NCBI RefSeq assembly: GCF_003626595.1
Contig: NZ_RBAK01000006.1
Span: 357,146-421,145 of the forward strand
Reading direction: 5' to 3'
DNA: 64,000 bases
From: Micromonospora endolithica
GTDB taxonomy: Bacteria; Actinomycetota; Actinomycetes; Mycobacteriales; Micromonosporaceae
The notes under the pieces are model-generated. The model had not been told where the DNA came from, ran no database searches, and saw only the letters and a list, made by a program, of their open reading frames with translations. A program made the position numbers and the translations under genes. This document shows, one piece after another, positions 47,763-57,106 of the stretch (the first letter of the stretch is position 1; each line of letters opens with the position of its first letter).

Positions 47763-50700
47763 TCAGCGACCCTCGGCGTCGTCCATCGCCCGGTAGATGC
47801 GCTGCTCGGAGACCGGGTACGGGGTGCCGAGCGCCTGGGCGAACACGTTCACCCGCAGTTCCTCGATCATCCAGCGGATCTGCCGGACCGCCGCCGACTG
47901 CCGCTTCGACGGCGGCAACGCGGCGAGCAGGTCGGCGTACTCCTTCTGCACCACCGCGATCCGGTCCTGTTGCTGCTTGTCCCGGGCCGGGTTGCCGCCG
48001 AGGCGGTCCAGCCGCCGCTCGATCGCGGTGAGGTAGCGCAGCAGGTCGGGCAGGCGGGCGTACCCCGCCTCGGTGACGAACCCCTTGTGCACCAGCCCGT
48101 TCAGTTGGGCCCGGATGTCCGCGAGAGCGGCCACCACGGCCAGGTTCCGGGTCGCGCCGAGGCGCTGCTCGACGGCGTACCCGGCGGCGAGCACCTTCCG
48201 CACCCGGTCCATCACCTCGACGACGGTGTCCACCAGCTCGGCGCGGACCTTGTCGCGCAGCACGGCGAAGCCGTCGGCGTCCCAGGCCGGACCGCCCGCG
48301 TCGGCGATCAGCCGGTCGATGGCGGCCCCGGCGGCATCCGAGATCAGCTCCTGCACGCCGCCGTGCGGGTTGCGGCTCAGCGCCAGCTTCGCCTCGTTGC
48401 TCAGCCGTCCCTGGAGGAACTTCGCCGGGGACGGCACGGTCAGCCGCAGCAGGCGTCGGGTCCCGGCCCAGTGCGCGGCCTCCTGCTCGGCGGCGGAGTC
48501 GAACACCTTCACCCCGACGGTGGTGCCCTCGTCCACCAGCGCCGGGTACGCGGTGACGGCGTACCCGGCCCGCACCTGCTCGATGGTGCGAGGAAGATCG
48601 TCGATGCTCCACTCGGTCAGCCCGGTGCGCGCGACGTCCGGCGCGGCGGCGGCGACGACCTGGCGTACCTCCGCCTTGAGCTGACGTTGCAGGGCCGGCA
48701 GGTCCTTGCCCTCGGCGACCGGTTTGTCGTTCTCGTCGAGGACCCGGAAGCTGACCCGCAGGTGCGCGGGGAGCTTCGGCACGTCCCAGGCGTCCCGGGG
48801 CACGGTGACCCCGGTCATCCGGCGCAGCTGCCGGGTCAGCGCGTCCAGCAGCGGCTCCTCGCCGGCCGGCATCGCGGCGAGCGCGGCGCGGGCGTAGTCG
48901 GGCACCGGGACGAAGTTGCGCCGGATCGCCTTGGGCAGCGACCGGATCAGCGCGATGACCAGCTCCTCGCGCAGGCCGGGCACCTGCCAGTCGAAGCTCT
49001 CCGCGGGCACCTGGTTGAGCAGCGGCAGCGGGATGTCCACGGTGACGCCGTCGGTGGCGGTGCCCGGCTCGAAGCGGTACGTCAGCGGCAGGCTCACCCC
49101 CTCGGTGCTCCACCGGTCCGGGTAGTCGGCCTCGTCCACCCCGCCGCGACCGGCGTTGACCAGCAGGTCGCGGGTGAAGGTGAGCAGGTCGGGCCGTTCC
49201 CGGCGGGCCTTCTTCCACCAGGCGTCGAAGTGCCGCCCGGAGACCACGTCGGCGGGGATCCGCTCGTCGTAGAACTGGAAGATGGTCTCGTCGTCGACCA
49301 GGATGTCCCGCCGCCGGGCGCGGCTCTCCAGTTCCTCGATCTCGCCGAGCAGCCGCCTGTTGTCCTGCCAGAACCCGTGGTGGGTCTGCCAGTCGCCCTC
49401 CACCAGGGCGTGCCGGATGAACAGCTCCCGGCTCAGCGCCGGGTCGATCCGTCCGAAGTTGACCTTCCGGGCGGTGACCAGCGGGACGCCGTACAGGGTG
49501 ACCTTCTCGTAGGCCAGCACCGCCGCCTGCTTCTTCTCCCAGTGCGGCTCGCTGTAGCTGCGCTTCACCAGGTGCTGGGCCAGCGGCTCGACCCACTCCG
49601 GCTCGACCCGCCCGTTGACCCGCCCCCACAGCCGGGAGGTCTCCACCAGCTCGGAGGCCATCACCCAGCGCGGCGGCTTCCGGAACAGCGCCGACCCGGG
49701 GAACAGCGCGAACTTCGCCCCCCGCGCGCCCAGGTACTCGTGCTTCTGGGCGTCCTTCAGCCCGACGTGGGACAGCAGGCCGGGCAGCAGCGACTGGTGC
49801 ACCTTCGGGGTGTCGATCTCCTCCGGCAGGTCCGCGCCCCGGTCGCGCCGCCCTCCGTCGGGCGCGGCCTCCGTCGCGCCGCCCCGGCCGCGCCGCCCGT
49901 CGCCCCCCTCGGGCGTACGCAGGACCTGGCGCAACTGGCTGACGATGTCCTGCCACTCGCGGACCCGCAGGTAGTTCAGGTACTCCGCCTTGCACATCCG
50001 GCGGAACGCGCTGGAGGACAGCGCCCGCTGCTGCTCGCGCAGGTAGCGCCACAGGTTGAGGTACGCCACGAAGTCACTCTCGGCGTCGGCGAACCGGGCG
50101 TGCGCCTGGTCGGCCTGGGCCTGCCGGTCGGCGGGCCGCTCGCGCGGGTCCTGGATGGACAGCGCGGCGGCGATCACGATCACCTCGGTGGCACAGCCGT
50201 TGCGCTCGCCCTCCAGGACCATCCGGGCCAGTCGCGGGTCCACCGGGAGCTGGGCCAGCCGCCGACCCGACGCGGTGAGCCGCTTCGCCGGGTCGGCCTC
50301 GGCCGGGTCCAGCGCGCCCAGCTCGTGCAGCAGGTTGACGCCGTCGGCGATGTTGCGCCGGTCCGGTGGGTCGATGAACGGGAAGGCGGCGATGTCGCCG
50401 AGCCCGATCGCGGTCATCTGGAGGATGACCGAGGCGAGGTTGGTACGCAGGATCTCCGGGTCGGTGAACTCCGGCCGGGAGGCGAAGTCCTGCTCGTCGT
50501 AGAGCCGGACGCAGATGCCGTCGGAGGTCCGCCCGCAGCGGCCCTTGCGCTGGTTGGCCGACGCCTGCGACACCGCTTCGATGGGCAGCCGCTGCACCTT
50601 CAACCGGTGCGAGTAGCGGGAGATCCGGGCGGTGCCCGGGTCCACCACGTACTTGATGCCGGGCACGGTCAGCGAGGTCTCCGCCACGTTGGTGGCCAGC

Positions 50701-51815
50701 ACCACCCGCCGGCCGGCGTGCGGGGCGAAGACCCGGTGCTGTTCGGCGGCGGACAACCGGGCGTACAGCGGCAGGATCTCGGTGCCCAGCAGCGACCGTT
50801 TGGACTGCACCAGCTTGGCCAGGGCGTCGGCGGTGTCCCGGATCTCCCGTTCGCCGGAGAGGAAGACCAGGATGTCGCCCGGCCCCTCGGCGGCCAGTTC
50901 CTGCACCGCGTCGCCGATGGCCTGGATCTGGTCGCGGACGTTCTCCTCGTCGTCGGAGTCGTCGTCCTCGGTGACCTCCACCAGCGGCCGGTAGCGGACC
51001 TCGACCGGGTACGTCCGCCCGGACACCTCGACCACCGGCGCCGGCACGCCGTCGGGGTGCTCCTGCGTCGGCGGCCCGGCGAAGTGCTTCGCGAACCGGT
51101 CGGTCTCGATGGTCGCCGAGGTGATGATCACCTTCAGGTCCGGTCGGCGGGGGAGCAGCTGCCGCAGGTAGCCCAGGATGAAGTCGATGTTCAGGCTGCG
51201 CTCGTGCGCCTCGTCGATGATCAGCGTGTCGTACTGGCGGAGCATCCGGTCGGTCTGCAACTCGGCGAGCAGGATGCCGTCGGTCATCAACTTGACCAGG
51301 CTGCGATCGCTGACCTGGTCGGCGAAGCGGACCTTGTAGCCGACCACGTCACCCAGCTCGGTGCCCAGCTCCTCGGCGATCCGGTCGGCGACCGTCCGGG
51401 CGGCCAGCCGCCGGGGCTGGGTGTGCCCGATCAGGCCGGTCACGCCGCGCCCCAGCTCCAGGCAGATCTTCGGCAGCTGGGTGGTCTTGCCCGAGCCGGT
51501 CTCGCCGGCCACGATCACCACCTGGTGGTCGCGGATCGCGGCGGCCAGGTCGTCCTTGCGCTCGCTGACCGGCAGGCCCGCCGGGTAGGTGATCACCGGC
51601 ACCGCGGCCCGCCGCGCGGCCAGTCGCGCCTCGGCCCGCGCCACGTCGGCGGCGATCTCGGCCAACGCCGACGCGCGCCGGTCGGACTCGCGCAGCTTCC
51701 GTACGCCGTCCAGCCGCCGGGACAGCCGGCGCTGGTCACGGAACATCAGCGGGGCGATGCGGCGGTGCAGGTCGCGGACGGAGTCGGGCGCGGCGGAGGT
51801 GGCTGGATTCTGCAT
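47763..51815 (-). CDS. hrpA: ATP-dependent RNA helicase HrpA
   Basis: 1350 residues, full length for HrpA. Walker A is VAGETGSGKTTQLPK, the DEAH box is LIIDEAHERSLN, motif III is ITSATIETDRF, and motif VI is QRKGRCGRTSDG. The helicase-associated domain and the long C-terminal DUF3418 region follow (SLPLTYRFEPGTATDGVTVDIPL). The ATG at 51815 starts a normal N-terminus; the open frame beyond it is the opposite strand of the deaminase gene. HrpA helicases act on mRNA and ribosomes. It is convergent with the LysR gene, only six bases apart. Confidence 0.95.
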   Translation of the reverse strand: MQNPATSAAPDSVRDLHRRIAPLMFRDQRRLSRRLDGVRKLRESDRRASALAEIAADVARAEARLAARRAAVPVITYPAGLPVSERKDDLAAAIRDHQVVIVAGETGSGKTTQLPKICLELGRGVTGLIGHTQPRRLAARTVADRIAEELGTELGDVVGYKVRFADQVSDRSLVKLMTDGILLAELQTDRMLRQYDTLIIDEAHERSLNIDFILGYLRQLLPRRPDLKVIITSATIETDRFAKHFAGPPTQEHPDGVPAPVVEVSGRTYPVEVRYRPLVEVTEDDDSDDEENVRDQIQAIGDAVQELAAEGPGDILVFLSGEREIRDTADALAKLVQSKRSLLGTEILPLYARLSAAEQHRVFAPHAGRRVVLATNVAETSLTVPGIKYVVDPGTARISRYSHRLKVQRLPIEAVSQASANQRKGRCGRTSDGICVRLYDEQDFASRPEFTDPEILRTNLASVILQMTAIGLGDIAAFPFIDPPDRRNIADGVNLLHELGALDPAEADPAKRLTASGRRLAQLPVDPRLARMVLEGERNGCATEVIVIAAALSIQDPRERPADRQAQADQAHARFADAESDFVAYLNLWRYLREQQRALSSSAFRRMCKAEYLNYLRVREWQDIVSQLRQVLRTPEGGDGRRGRGGATEAAPDGGRRDRGADLPEEIDTPKVHQSLLPGLLSHVGLKDAQKHEYLGARGAKFALFPGSALFRKPPRWVMASELVETSRLWGRVNGRVEPEWVEPLAQHLVKRSYSEPHWEKKQAAVLAYEKVTLYGVPLVTARKVNFGRIDPALSRELFIRHALVEGDWQTHHGFWQDNRRLLGEIEELESRARRRDILVDDETIFQFYDERIPADVVSGRHFDAWWKKARRERPDLLTFTRDLLVNAGRGGVDEADYPDRWSTEGVSLPLTYRFEPGTATDGVTVDIPLPLLNQVPAESFDWQVPGLREELVIALIRSLPKAIRRNFVPVPDYARAALAAMPAGEEPLLDALTRQLRRMTGVTVPRDAWDVPKLPAHLRVSFRVLDENDKPVAEGKDLPALQRQLKAEVRQVVAAAAPDVARTGLTEWSIDDLPRTIEQVRAGYAVTAYPALVDEGTTVGVKVFDSAAEQEAAHWAGTRRLLRLTVPSPAKFLQGRLSNEAKLALSRNPHGGVQELISDAAGAAIDRLIADAGGPAWDADGFAVLRDKVRAELVDTVVEVMDRVRKVLAAGYAVEQRLGATRNLAVVAALADIRAQLNGLVHKGFVTEAGYARLPDLLRYLTAIERRLDRLGGNPARDKQQQDRIAVVQKEYADLLAALPPSKRQSAAVRQIRWMIEELRVNVFAQALGTPYPVSEQRIYRAMDDAEGR

Positions 51816-51944
51816 GTCGTCGCCAAGGATAGGCAGCCCGCCGCCGTACCGCCCCCGGGTTACCGCCGGCCGCCGCCGTCCTACAGTTGACCGACGTCTC
51901 CGGGCCCGGCCCGGACGACCACCGGGGCGTACGGGGGACCAACG

Positions 51945-52304
51945 ATGACGATGCGGGACACCGACCGGGCGCTGGTGCAGGCCGCCACGGCGGTCGCCAA
52001 GCTGCGCTGTCGCGACGCGCGCCACACGGTCGCCGCCGCCGCGCGGACCGCCGACGGCCGGGTCTTCACCGGGGTGAACGTGCGGCACGCCACCGGCGAG
52101 ACGTGCGCCGAGGTGGTGACGGTGGGCACCGCCGCCACCCAGGGCGTCACCGACCTGGAGACGATCGTGGTGGTGGGGGACCGGGGGCGGGAGATCCTGG
52201 CACCCTGCGGGCGCTGCCGGCAGGTCCTGGGCGACCACCTCCCGGCCATCCGGGTGATCGTCGGGCCGACGGACGCGCCACGGGTGGTGCCGATCCAGGA
52301 CTGA
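51945..52304 (+). CDS. Cytidine deaminase-like zinc enzyme
   Basis: 119 residues. The deaminase zinc site is visible as TCAEVVTVG (Cys and the catalytic Glu) and APCGRCRQVLGD (the PCxxC pair). It is shorter than many cytidine deaminases and its first motif has Cys where bacterial CDA has Cys-Ala-Glu, so a blasticidin-deaminase-like or cytidine-deaminase-like substrate is possible. The ATG has a gggggacc site upstream. Divergent from hrpA across 130 bases. Confidence 0.85.
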   Translation: MTMRDTDRALVQAATAVAKLRCRDARHTVAAAARTADGRVFTGVNVRHATGETCAEVVTVGTAATQGVTDLETIVVVGDRGREILAPCGRCRQVLGDHLPAIRVIVGPTDAPRVVPIQD

Positions 52305-52319
52305 GGTCGCCGCCGCCGT

Positions 52320-52679
52320 TCAGTCGCCGGCGGCGGCCTCCAGCATCGACCGGGGCACCGGCACGCTCTCGAAGCGCAGGATGCCCTCGGGCACCATCCA
52401 GCTCATCACCTGCACGGCCAGCCGCCCGGCGCGGACGGCCGGGTCGTTGGCGTACAGCTCGCGGGCCGCCACCGGGTCCACCGACAGCACCACGAAGCCG
52501 CGCAGCCGTTCGTCGTCGGTCTGGACGAACGGGCCCGCGGCGAGTACCAGCCCCTGGTCCACCAACCCCGCCTGGTGGGCGAGGTGGGCGTCCTGCAACC
52601 GGTCCGCCGCCTCGAGCGGCAGCTCCGGCGCGTCCGGCGGGCGCGCCAGGAGCACGACCGTGTGCTGGTCGAATCGCAT
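52320..52679 (-). CDS. YciI-like (YCII-related domain) protein
   Basis: 119 residues: MRFDQHTVVLLARPPDAPEL, then the YCII core LQDAHLAHQAGLVDQGLVLAAGPF and FVVLSVDPVAARELYANDPAV. This is a small dimeric alpha/beta-barrel fold with a conserved His/Asp pair. The biochemical role of the family is poorly known. The gggagg sits directly against the ATG. Confidence 0.82.
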   Translation of the reverse strand: MRFDQHTVVLLARPPDAPELPLEAADRLQDAHLAHQAGLVDQGLVLAAGPFVQTDDERLRGFVVLSVDPVAARELYANDPAVRAGRLAVQVMSWMVPEGILRFESVPVPRSMLEAAAGD

Positions 52680-52751
52680 CCTCCCAGCGTAGGGCCGTAG
52701 CAGGCCACCGGTGCGCCTTCAGGCAGGACGGGTCGGATCGACAACGGCGAG

Positions 52752-52765
52752 TTAGGTTCACCTAA
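52752..52765. promoter_or_regulatory. Iron box half-site palindrome (IdeR/DtxR-like), first
   Basis: TTAGGT-TC-ACCTAA, a perfect 14-bp dyad built of the DtxR/IdeR half-site, about 50 bases upstream of the importer start. Confidence 0.7.
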
Positions 52766-52775
52766 GTGCGGGGGT

Positions 52776-52794
52776 TAAGGTAAGGCGAACCTAA
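52776..52794. promoter_or_regulatory. IdeR/DtxR-type iron box, second
   Basis: The 19-bp segment TAAGGTAAGGCGAACCTAA agrees with the DtxR/IdeR consensus TTAGGTTAGGCTAACCTAA at 16 of 19 positions. Together with the first box it implies iron-dependent repression of the ABC importer that starts at 52816. Confidence 0.82.
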
Positions 52795-52815
52795 GCACCG
52801 CTACGCAGGAGAATC

Positions 52816-53865
52816 GTGACCACCCTCGCCACCCCGACCGCCCCGGTCGCCGGCACCCGGCCGGCCCGGCGGACCGGCCGCCGCGTGACGGTCACCGTCG
52901 CCGCCGCGCTGGTGCTGGTGCTCGCGGTCCTGGCCAGCTTCGCGCTGGGCAGCCGGCCGCTCGGCGTCGGACAGGTGTGGGACGCGCTGGTCGCCCCCGA
53001 CGGCGGCGAGGCCACCACCATCGTCCGGGAACTGCGGACGCCGCGGACCGCCCTCGGCCTGATCGTCGGCCTCGCGCTGGCCGTCGCCGGGGTTCTCCTC
53101 CAGGCGCTCACCCGCAACCCGCTGGCCGAGCCGCGGATCCTGGGCATCAGCGCCGGCGCCTCGTTCGGCGTGGTGCTGGCCATCGCCGTGTTCGGGGTGA
53201 GCACCCTCGCCGGGTACGTCTGGTTCGGCATCGCCGGCGCGCTCGGCGCCGGCGTACTCGTCTTCGCCGTCGCCGCACGGGCCCGCGACGGCGCGAGCCC
53301 GGTCACCCTCGCGCTGGTCGGCGCGGCCCTCGACGCCAGCCTCGCCTCCGCCGTGTACGCGCTGCTCAGCATCGACGCCCGCACCTTCGAGGAGTACCGG
53401 TTCTGGGTGGTCGGCGGGCTGACCGGCCGGGACCTGTCGGTCGCCACCCAGGTGCTCCCGTTCGTCCTCGCCGGCCTGGCGCTGGCCACTCTGGTCGCCC
53501 GGGGACTCGACGCGCTCGCCCTCGGCGACGACGTGGCCCGGGGACTCGGCCACCGCATCGGGCTGGTCCGCCTCGGCGGGGGCGCCGCCGCCGTCCTGCT
53601 CACCGGCGCCGCCGTCGCCGCCGCCGGCCCGATCGCCTTCGTCGGCCTCGCCGTGCCGCACCTCGCCCGCGCCCTCGTCGGCGCCGACCACCGCTGGACC
53701 CTCGCGGTCTCCGCCCTGCTCGGCCCGGCCCTGCTGCTCGGCGCCGACGTGGTCGGCCGCCTGGTCGACCCGCCGGGGGAGGTGCCGGCCGGCATCGTCA
53801 CCGCCCTGATCGGCGCCCCGCTGCTGGCGATCCTGGTCCGCCGGGCCAAGGTGGTGACCGCATGA
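52816..53865 (+). CDS. FecCD-type iron-siderophore ABC transporter permease
   Basis: 349 residues, GTG start with caggagaa five bases upstream. About nine to ten helices; signatures LRTPRTALGLIVGLALAVAGVLLQALTRNPLAEPRILGISAGASFG (read in parts) and the coupling-helix region LGHRIG...PIAFVGLAVPHLARALVG are diagnostic for the BtuC/FecC/FhuB family. It pairs with the next permease. Two IdeR-like boxes upstream make it the first gene of an iron-regulated operon. Confidence 0.94.
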   Translation: MTTLATPTAPVAGTRPARRTGRRVTVTVAAALVLVLAVLASFALGSRPLGVGQVWDALVAPDGGEATTIVRELRTPRTALGLIVGLALAVAGVLLQALTRNPLAEPRILGISAGASFGVVLAIAVFGVSTLAGYVWFGIAGALGAGVLVFAVAARARDGASPVTLALVGAALDASLASAVYALLSIDARTFEEYRFWVVGGLTGRDLSVATQVLPFVLAGLALATLVARGLDALALGDDVARGLGHRIGLVRLGGGAAAVLLTGAAVAAAGPIAFVGLAVPHLARALVGADHRWTLAVSALLGPALLLGADVVGRLVDPPGEVPAGIVTALIGAPLLAILVRRAKVVTA

Positions 53866-54923
53866 CCGCGCTCACCCGGCCGACGCGGACCGCCGGACTT
53901 CCCGGGCGCACGTTGCTGCGGCTCGGCCCGGTCAGCCTCCAGGTTCGCCGCCGGGCCGTGCTGGTCGGCGTGGTGACGACCGGGCTGCTGCTGGTCGCCG
54001 GGGTGCTCAGCCTCTCCCTGGGCACCCCGTACGTCGCCACCCCCGACGTGCTGCGCGCGCTCTCCGGCGCCGGCACCCCGTACGACCTGGTGGTCCTGGA
54101 CCTTCGGCTGCCCCGCCTGGTGCTGGCGGCGGCGGCCGGCGCGGCGTTCGGGGTGGCCGGCACGCTGATCCAGAGCGTGGCCCGCAACCCCCTGGCCAGC
54201 CCCGACATCATCGGCATCACCCAGGGCGCCGGACTGGCCGCCACGATCGCCCTGACCAGCGGCGCCGCCGCCGTCCTCGTCGCGCCCAGCGCGCTGCTCG
54301 GCGGGCTGGCCGCCGCGGTGCTGCTGCTCGCCCTCGGTGCCCGGCACGGGCTGGCCGCGCAGCGTTTCGTGCTGGCCGGTGTCGCCGTCGCGTTCGCGCT
54401 GCGGGCGGTGACCGAGGTGGTCCTGCTCACCGCCGACCCGATCGACGGGCTGCGGGCCCAGATCTGGCTGATCGGCACGCTGGCCGGCAAGGGCTGGACC
54501 GAGACGGTGTGGATCGCCGCGACGCTCGCCGTGCTGCTGCCGGTGCTCGCCTGGGCCGGCTGGGCACTCAACAGCAGCGCCCTGGACGACGACACCGCCC
54601 GGGGGATCGGGCTGCGCCCGGTGGCCCGCCGGATCGGGCTCGCCGGCACCGGGGTGGTGGTCGCCGCGATGGTCACCGCGCAGGTCGGCGCGGTCGACTT
54701 CGTCGCCCTGGTCGCCCCGCAACTGGCCCGCCGGCTGGTCCGCGCCGAACGCCCGCCGATGGTCTGCGCGGCGCTGGTCGGCGCGCTGCTGCTGGTCCTC
54801 GCCGACCTCGCCGGACGCCGGCTGTTCGCCCCCACCCAGCTCCCCGCAGGGGTGCTCACCGCCGCCATCGGCGGCCCGTACCTGATGTTCCTGCTGCTGC
54901 GCGGCCGCCGGAGGCCTTCGTGA
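53862..54923 (+). CDS. FecCD-type iron-siderophore ABC transporter permease, second subunit
   Basis: 353 residues from the ATG at 53862, which overlaps the stop of the first permease (ATGA). It has the same fold and motifs: LRLPRLVLAAAAGAAFGVAG, RNPLASPDIIGITQGAG, and the C-terminal VDFVALVAPQLARRLV. The two permeases differ enough to form a heterodimer channel. Confidence 0.94.
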   Translation: MTALTRPTRTAGLPGRTLLRLGPVSLQVRRRAVLVGVVTTGLLLVAGVLSLSLGTPYVATPDVLRALSGAGTPYDLVVLDLRLPRLVLAAAAGAAFGVAGTLIQSVARNPLASPDIIGITQGAGLAATIALTSGAAAVLVAPSALLGGLAAAVLLLALGARHGLAAQRFVLAGVAVAFALRAVTEVVLLTADPIDGLRAQIWLIGTLAGKGWTETVWIAATLAVLLPVLAWAGWALNSSALDDDTARGIGLRPVARRIGLAGTGVVVAAMVTAQVGAVDFVALVAPQLARRLVRAERPPMVCAALVGALLLVLADLAGRRLFAPTQLPAGVLTAAIGGPYLMFLLLRGRRRPS

Positions 54924-54959
54924 CCAGACTCTTTCCTCGACCCCCGCAGGGGAGGCGTG

Positions 54960-55934
54960 ATGCTGTCCACCCGTGACCTGGTCGCCGGCTACGACGAGCG
55001 GACCGTGCTGGACGGCCTGGACCTGGACCTGCCCGCCGACGCGTTCACCGTCATCGTCGGCCCCAACGCCTGTGGCAAGTCCACCCTGCTGCGCACCATG
55101 GCCCGCCTGCTCACCCCGCGGCGTGGCACGGTGCTGCTCGACGGCGCCGCGATCCGCGACCTGCCCACCCGTGAGGTCGCCCGCCGGCTCGGCGTGCTGC
55201 CGCAGAGCCCGCTGGTGCCCGAGGGTGTCACCGTCGCCGACCTGGTCGGCCGGGGCCGGCAGCCGTACCAGCGGTGGTGGCGGCAGTGGTCGGCCGACGA
55301 CGGCGCGGCGGTGGACCGGGCGATGGCCCTGGCCGACGTCGCCGGCCTGGCTGACCGGCCGGTGGACACCCTTTCCGGCGGGCAGCGGCAGCGGGTCTGG
55401 ATCGCCATGACCCTCGCCCAGGACACCGACGCGCTGCTGCTCGACGAGCCGACCACGTTCCTCGACCTGGCCCACCAGGTGGAGGTGCTGGACCTGCTGC
55501 ACCGGCTGCGCGCCGAGCGGGGCCGCACCGTGGTGGCCGTGCTGCACGACCTCAACCAGGCGGCCCGGTACGCCGACCACCTCGTCGCGATGCGCTCCGG
55601 CGCCGTCGTGGCCACCGGAGCACCCCGGGAGATCCTCACCGCCGACCTGGTCCGCGAGGTCTTCGGCCTGGACTGCGTCGTGGTGCCCTGCCCGGTGACC
55701 GGTGCGCCGCTGGTGGTGCCCGGTCTGACCTGCCCGTCCCTCGCCGGCCCCACCGGGGCCGCCGCCGTGCCTGCCCCTGCCGCTGTGCCTGCCCCCGCCG
55801 CCGTGCCTGCCCCTGCCACCGGGGACTCCGTCGTGGCCGGGGCCGGGAACCCGGCGACCACCTCCCCGGCCGAGGCCGGGGCGCCCGCGCACCCCGCTCC
55901 GGCGGCCACCACCCCGGTGGCCCGCCACCCCTGA
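54960..55934 (+). CDS. Iron-siderophore ABC transporter ATP-binding protein
   Basis: 324 residues from the ATG at 54960 (a GTG three bases earlier sits too close to ggggagg). Walker A is GPNACGKSTLLRTM, the ABC signature is DTLSGGQRQRVWIAMTLAQ, Walker B is ALLLDEPTTFLDL, and the H-loop is VLHDLNQAARYADH. Residues 1-255 are a complete FecE/FhuC-type ATPase. The last 65 residues are an Ala/Pro/Thr-rich tail with three VPAPAA repeats, absent from usual family members and probably disordered. Confidence 0.93.
   Translation: MLSTRDLVAGYDERTVLDGLDLDLPADAFTVIVGPNACGKSTLLRTMARLLTPRRGTVLLDGAAIRDLPTREVARRLGVLPQSPLVPEGVTVADLVGRGRQPYQRWWRQWSADDGAAVDRAMALADVAGLADRPVDTLSGGQRQRVWIAMTLAQDTDALLLDEPTTFLDLAHQVEVLDLLHRLRAERGRTVVAVLHDLNQAARYADHLVAMRSGAVVATGAPREILTADLVREVFGLDCVVVPCPVTGAPLVVPGLTCPSLAGPTGAAAVPAPAAVPAPAAVPAPATGDSVVAGAGNPATTSPAEAGAPAHPAPAATTPVARHP
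55762..55819 (+). repeat. 18-bp in-frame tandem repeat in the ATPase tail
   Basis: About three copies of GCCGTGCCTGCCCCTGCC encode VPAPAA units. Repeat expansion probably created the extended C-terminus. Confidence 0.8.
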
Positions 55935-55987
55935 CCGGCCCGCGCGGAGACCCCGCGCACCGGCTCGTACCTGTCGAAAGGAACCTG

Positions 55988-56932
55988 ATGCGTCGTCTCG
56001 CCGCCGCGCTCACCGCGGCGCTCGCCCTCGGCGTCGGTCTCACCGCCTGCGGTGAGAGCGACCCGGTCGCCGGCACCACCACCGGGGAGACCCGGGAGAT
56101 CACCCACGCCATGGGCACCACCAAGGTGCCGGTCGACCCCAAGCGGGTCGTGGTGCTCGACACCGACAAGATCGACACCGCGCTCTCCCTCGGCGTGAAG
56201 CCGGTCGGCGCCGCCACCGCCGGTGAGGCGAAGAGCTGGCCGACCTACTTCGGCGCGGACCAGCTCGCCGGCATCACCGAGGTCGGCGTGCTCACCGAGC
56301 CCGACCTGGAGGCGATCAACGCCCTCAACCCGGACCTGATCCTGGGCAGCAAGTTCCGCCAGGAGAAGTTCTACGACGAGCTGGCCGCCATCGCGCCGAC
56401 CGTGTTCACCGAGAAGGTCGGCATCACCTGGAAGGAGAACCTTCTCCTCGACGGCAAGGCCCTCGGCAGGGAACAGCAGGCCCGCGATCTGCTCGACACC
56501 TACGAGAAGCGGGCGGCGGACTTCGGCGCGTCGCTGGGCGACGCCGCGACCCGCGAGATCTCCATCGTGCGGTTCATCCCCGGCGCCATCCGGGTGTACG
56601 GCCCGGACTCGTTCTCCGGCATCGTCGTCGGCGACACCGGCCTCGGCCGCCCTGAGCGGCAGCAGCTCGCCGACAAGGAGGACAAGCGCTTCGACCTGGT
56701 CAGCGCCGAGCGGATCAACGAGGTGGACGGCGACGTGGTGTTCGTGACCGCGTACGGCGAGAAGGCCGCCGCCGAGCAGGCCACGGTGACCGGCGGCACC
56801 CTCTGGAAGAACCTGTCCGCGGTCAAGGCGGGCAAGGCCCACGTGGTCAGCGACGAGGTGTGGATGACCGGCATCGGCGTCGGCGCCGCCAACAAGATCC
56901 TCGACGACCTGGCAAAGTACCTGACCGCCTGA
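55988..56932 (+). CDS. Iron-siderophore substrate-binding lipoprotein
   Basis: 314 residues with a lipoprotein signal (MRRLAAALTAALALGVGLTAC, acylated at Cys21). The mature part is a helical-backbone binding protein of the FhuD/BtuF type (PF01497): VDPKRVVVLDTDKIDTALSLG, NALNPDLILGSKFRQEKFYDEL, FDLVSAERINEVDGDVVFV. It is anchored outside the membrane and delivers the ferric siderophore to the two permeases. Which siderophore cannot be told. Confidence 0.93.
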   Translation: MRRLAAALTAALALGVGLTACGESDPVAGTTTGETREITHAMGTTKVPVDPKRVVVLDTDKIDTALSLGVKPVGAATAGEAKSWPTYFGADQLAGITEVGVLTEPDLEAINALNPDLILGSKFRQEKFYDELAAIAPTVFTEKVGITWKENLLLDGKALGREQQARDLLDTYEKRAADFGASLGDAATREISIVRFIPGAIRVYGPDSFSGIVVGDTGLGRPERQQLADKEDKRFDLVSAERINEVDGDVVFVTAYGEKAAAEQATVTGGTLWKNLSAVKAGKAHVVSDEVWMTGIGVGAANKILDDLAKYLTA

Positions 56933-56984
56933 CCCACCCCACCCCGCGCGCGGTGCGCGTGCGCGTGCGCCGCGCCGCCGTGCG

Positions 56985-57020
56985 CGGTGCGCCGTGCGCC
57001 GTGCGCCGTGCGCCGTGCGC
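56985..57020 (+). repeat. 7-bp tandem repeat (GTGCGCC)n
   Basis: About five units after the lipoprotein gene, preceded by a less regular gcgcgtgc-rich stretch from 56942. It abuts the left palindrome of the DUF559 unit. Confidence 0.75.
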
Positions 57021-57098
57021 AAGATCGTGCTCGATCCGTGAAGTAGTGGCCTCCCACCGTCGGGGAGGCCACTACTTCCTTGTTCGAGCGCGATCTTG
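57020..57098 (+). repeat. Palindromic repeat D, left copy, flanking the DUF559 gene
   Basis: A 79-bp interrupted palindrome. The inner stem GAAGTAGTGGCCTCCC (57040-57055) pairs perfectly over 16 bases with 57063-57078 around a 7-base loop, and the outer arms AAGATCG...CGATCTT extend it. Its two arms are distinguishable (CTCGATCCGTG on the left, TTGTTCGAG on the right), which lets orientation be read. It ends nine bases from the DUF559 stop. Confidence 0.88.
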
Positions 57099-57106
57099 GA
57101 CAGCGG

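Noticed and set aside
47970..51890. 1300-codon plus-strand open frame opposite hrpA
   Set aside because: Low-complexity antisense of HrpA with no recognisable motif.
52791..55928. 1000-codon minus-strand open frame opposite the iron importer
   Set aside because: Gly/Gln/Arg-rich antisense of four well-supported transporter genes behind iron boxes.
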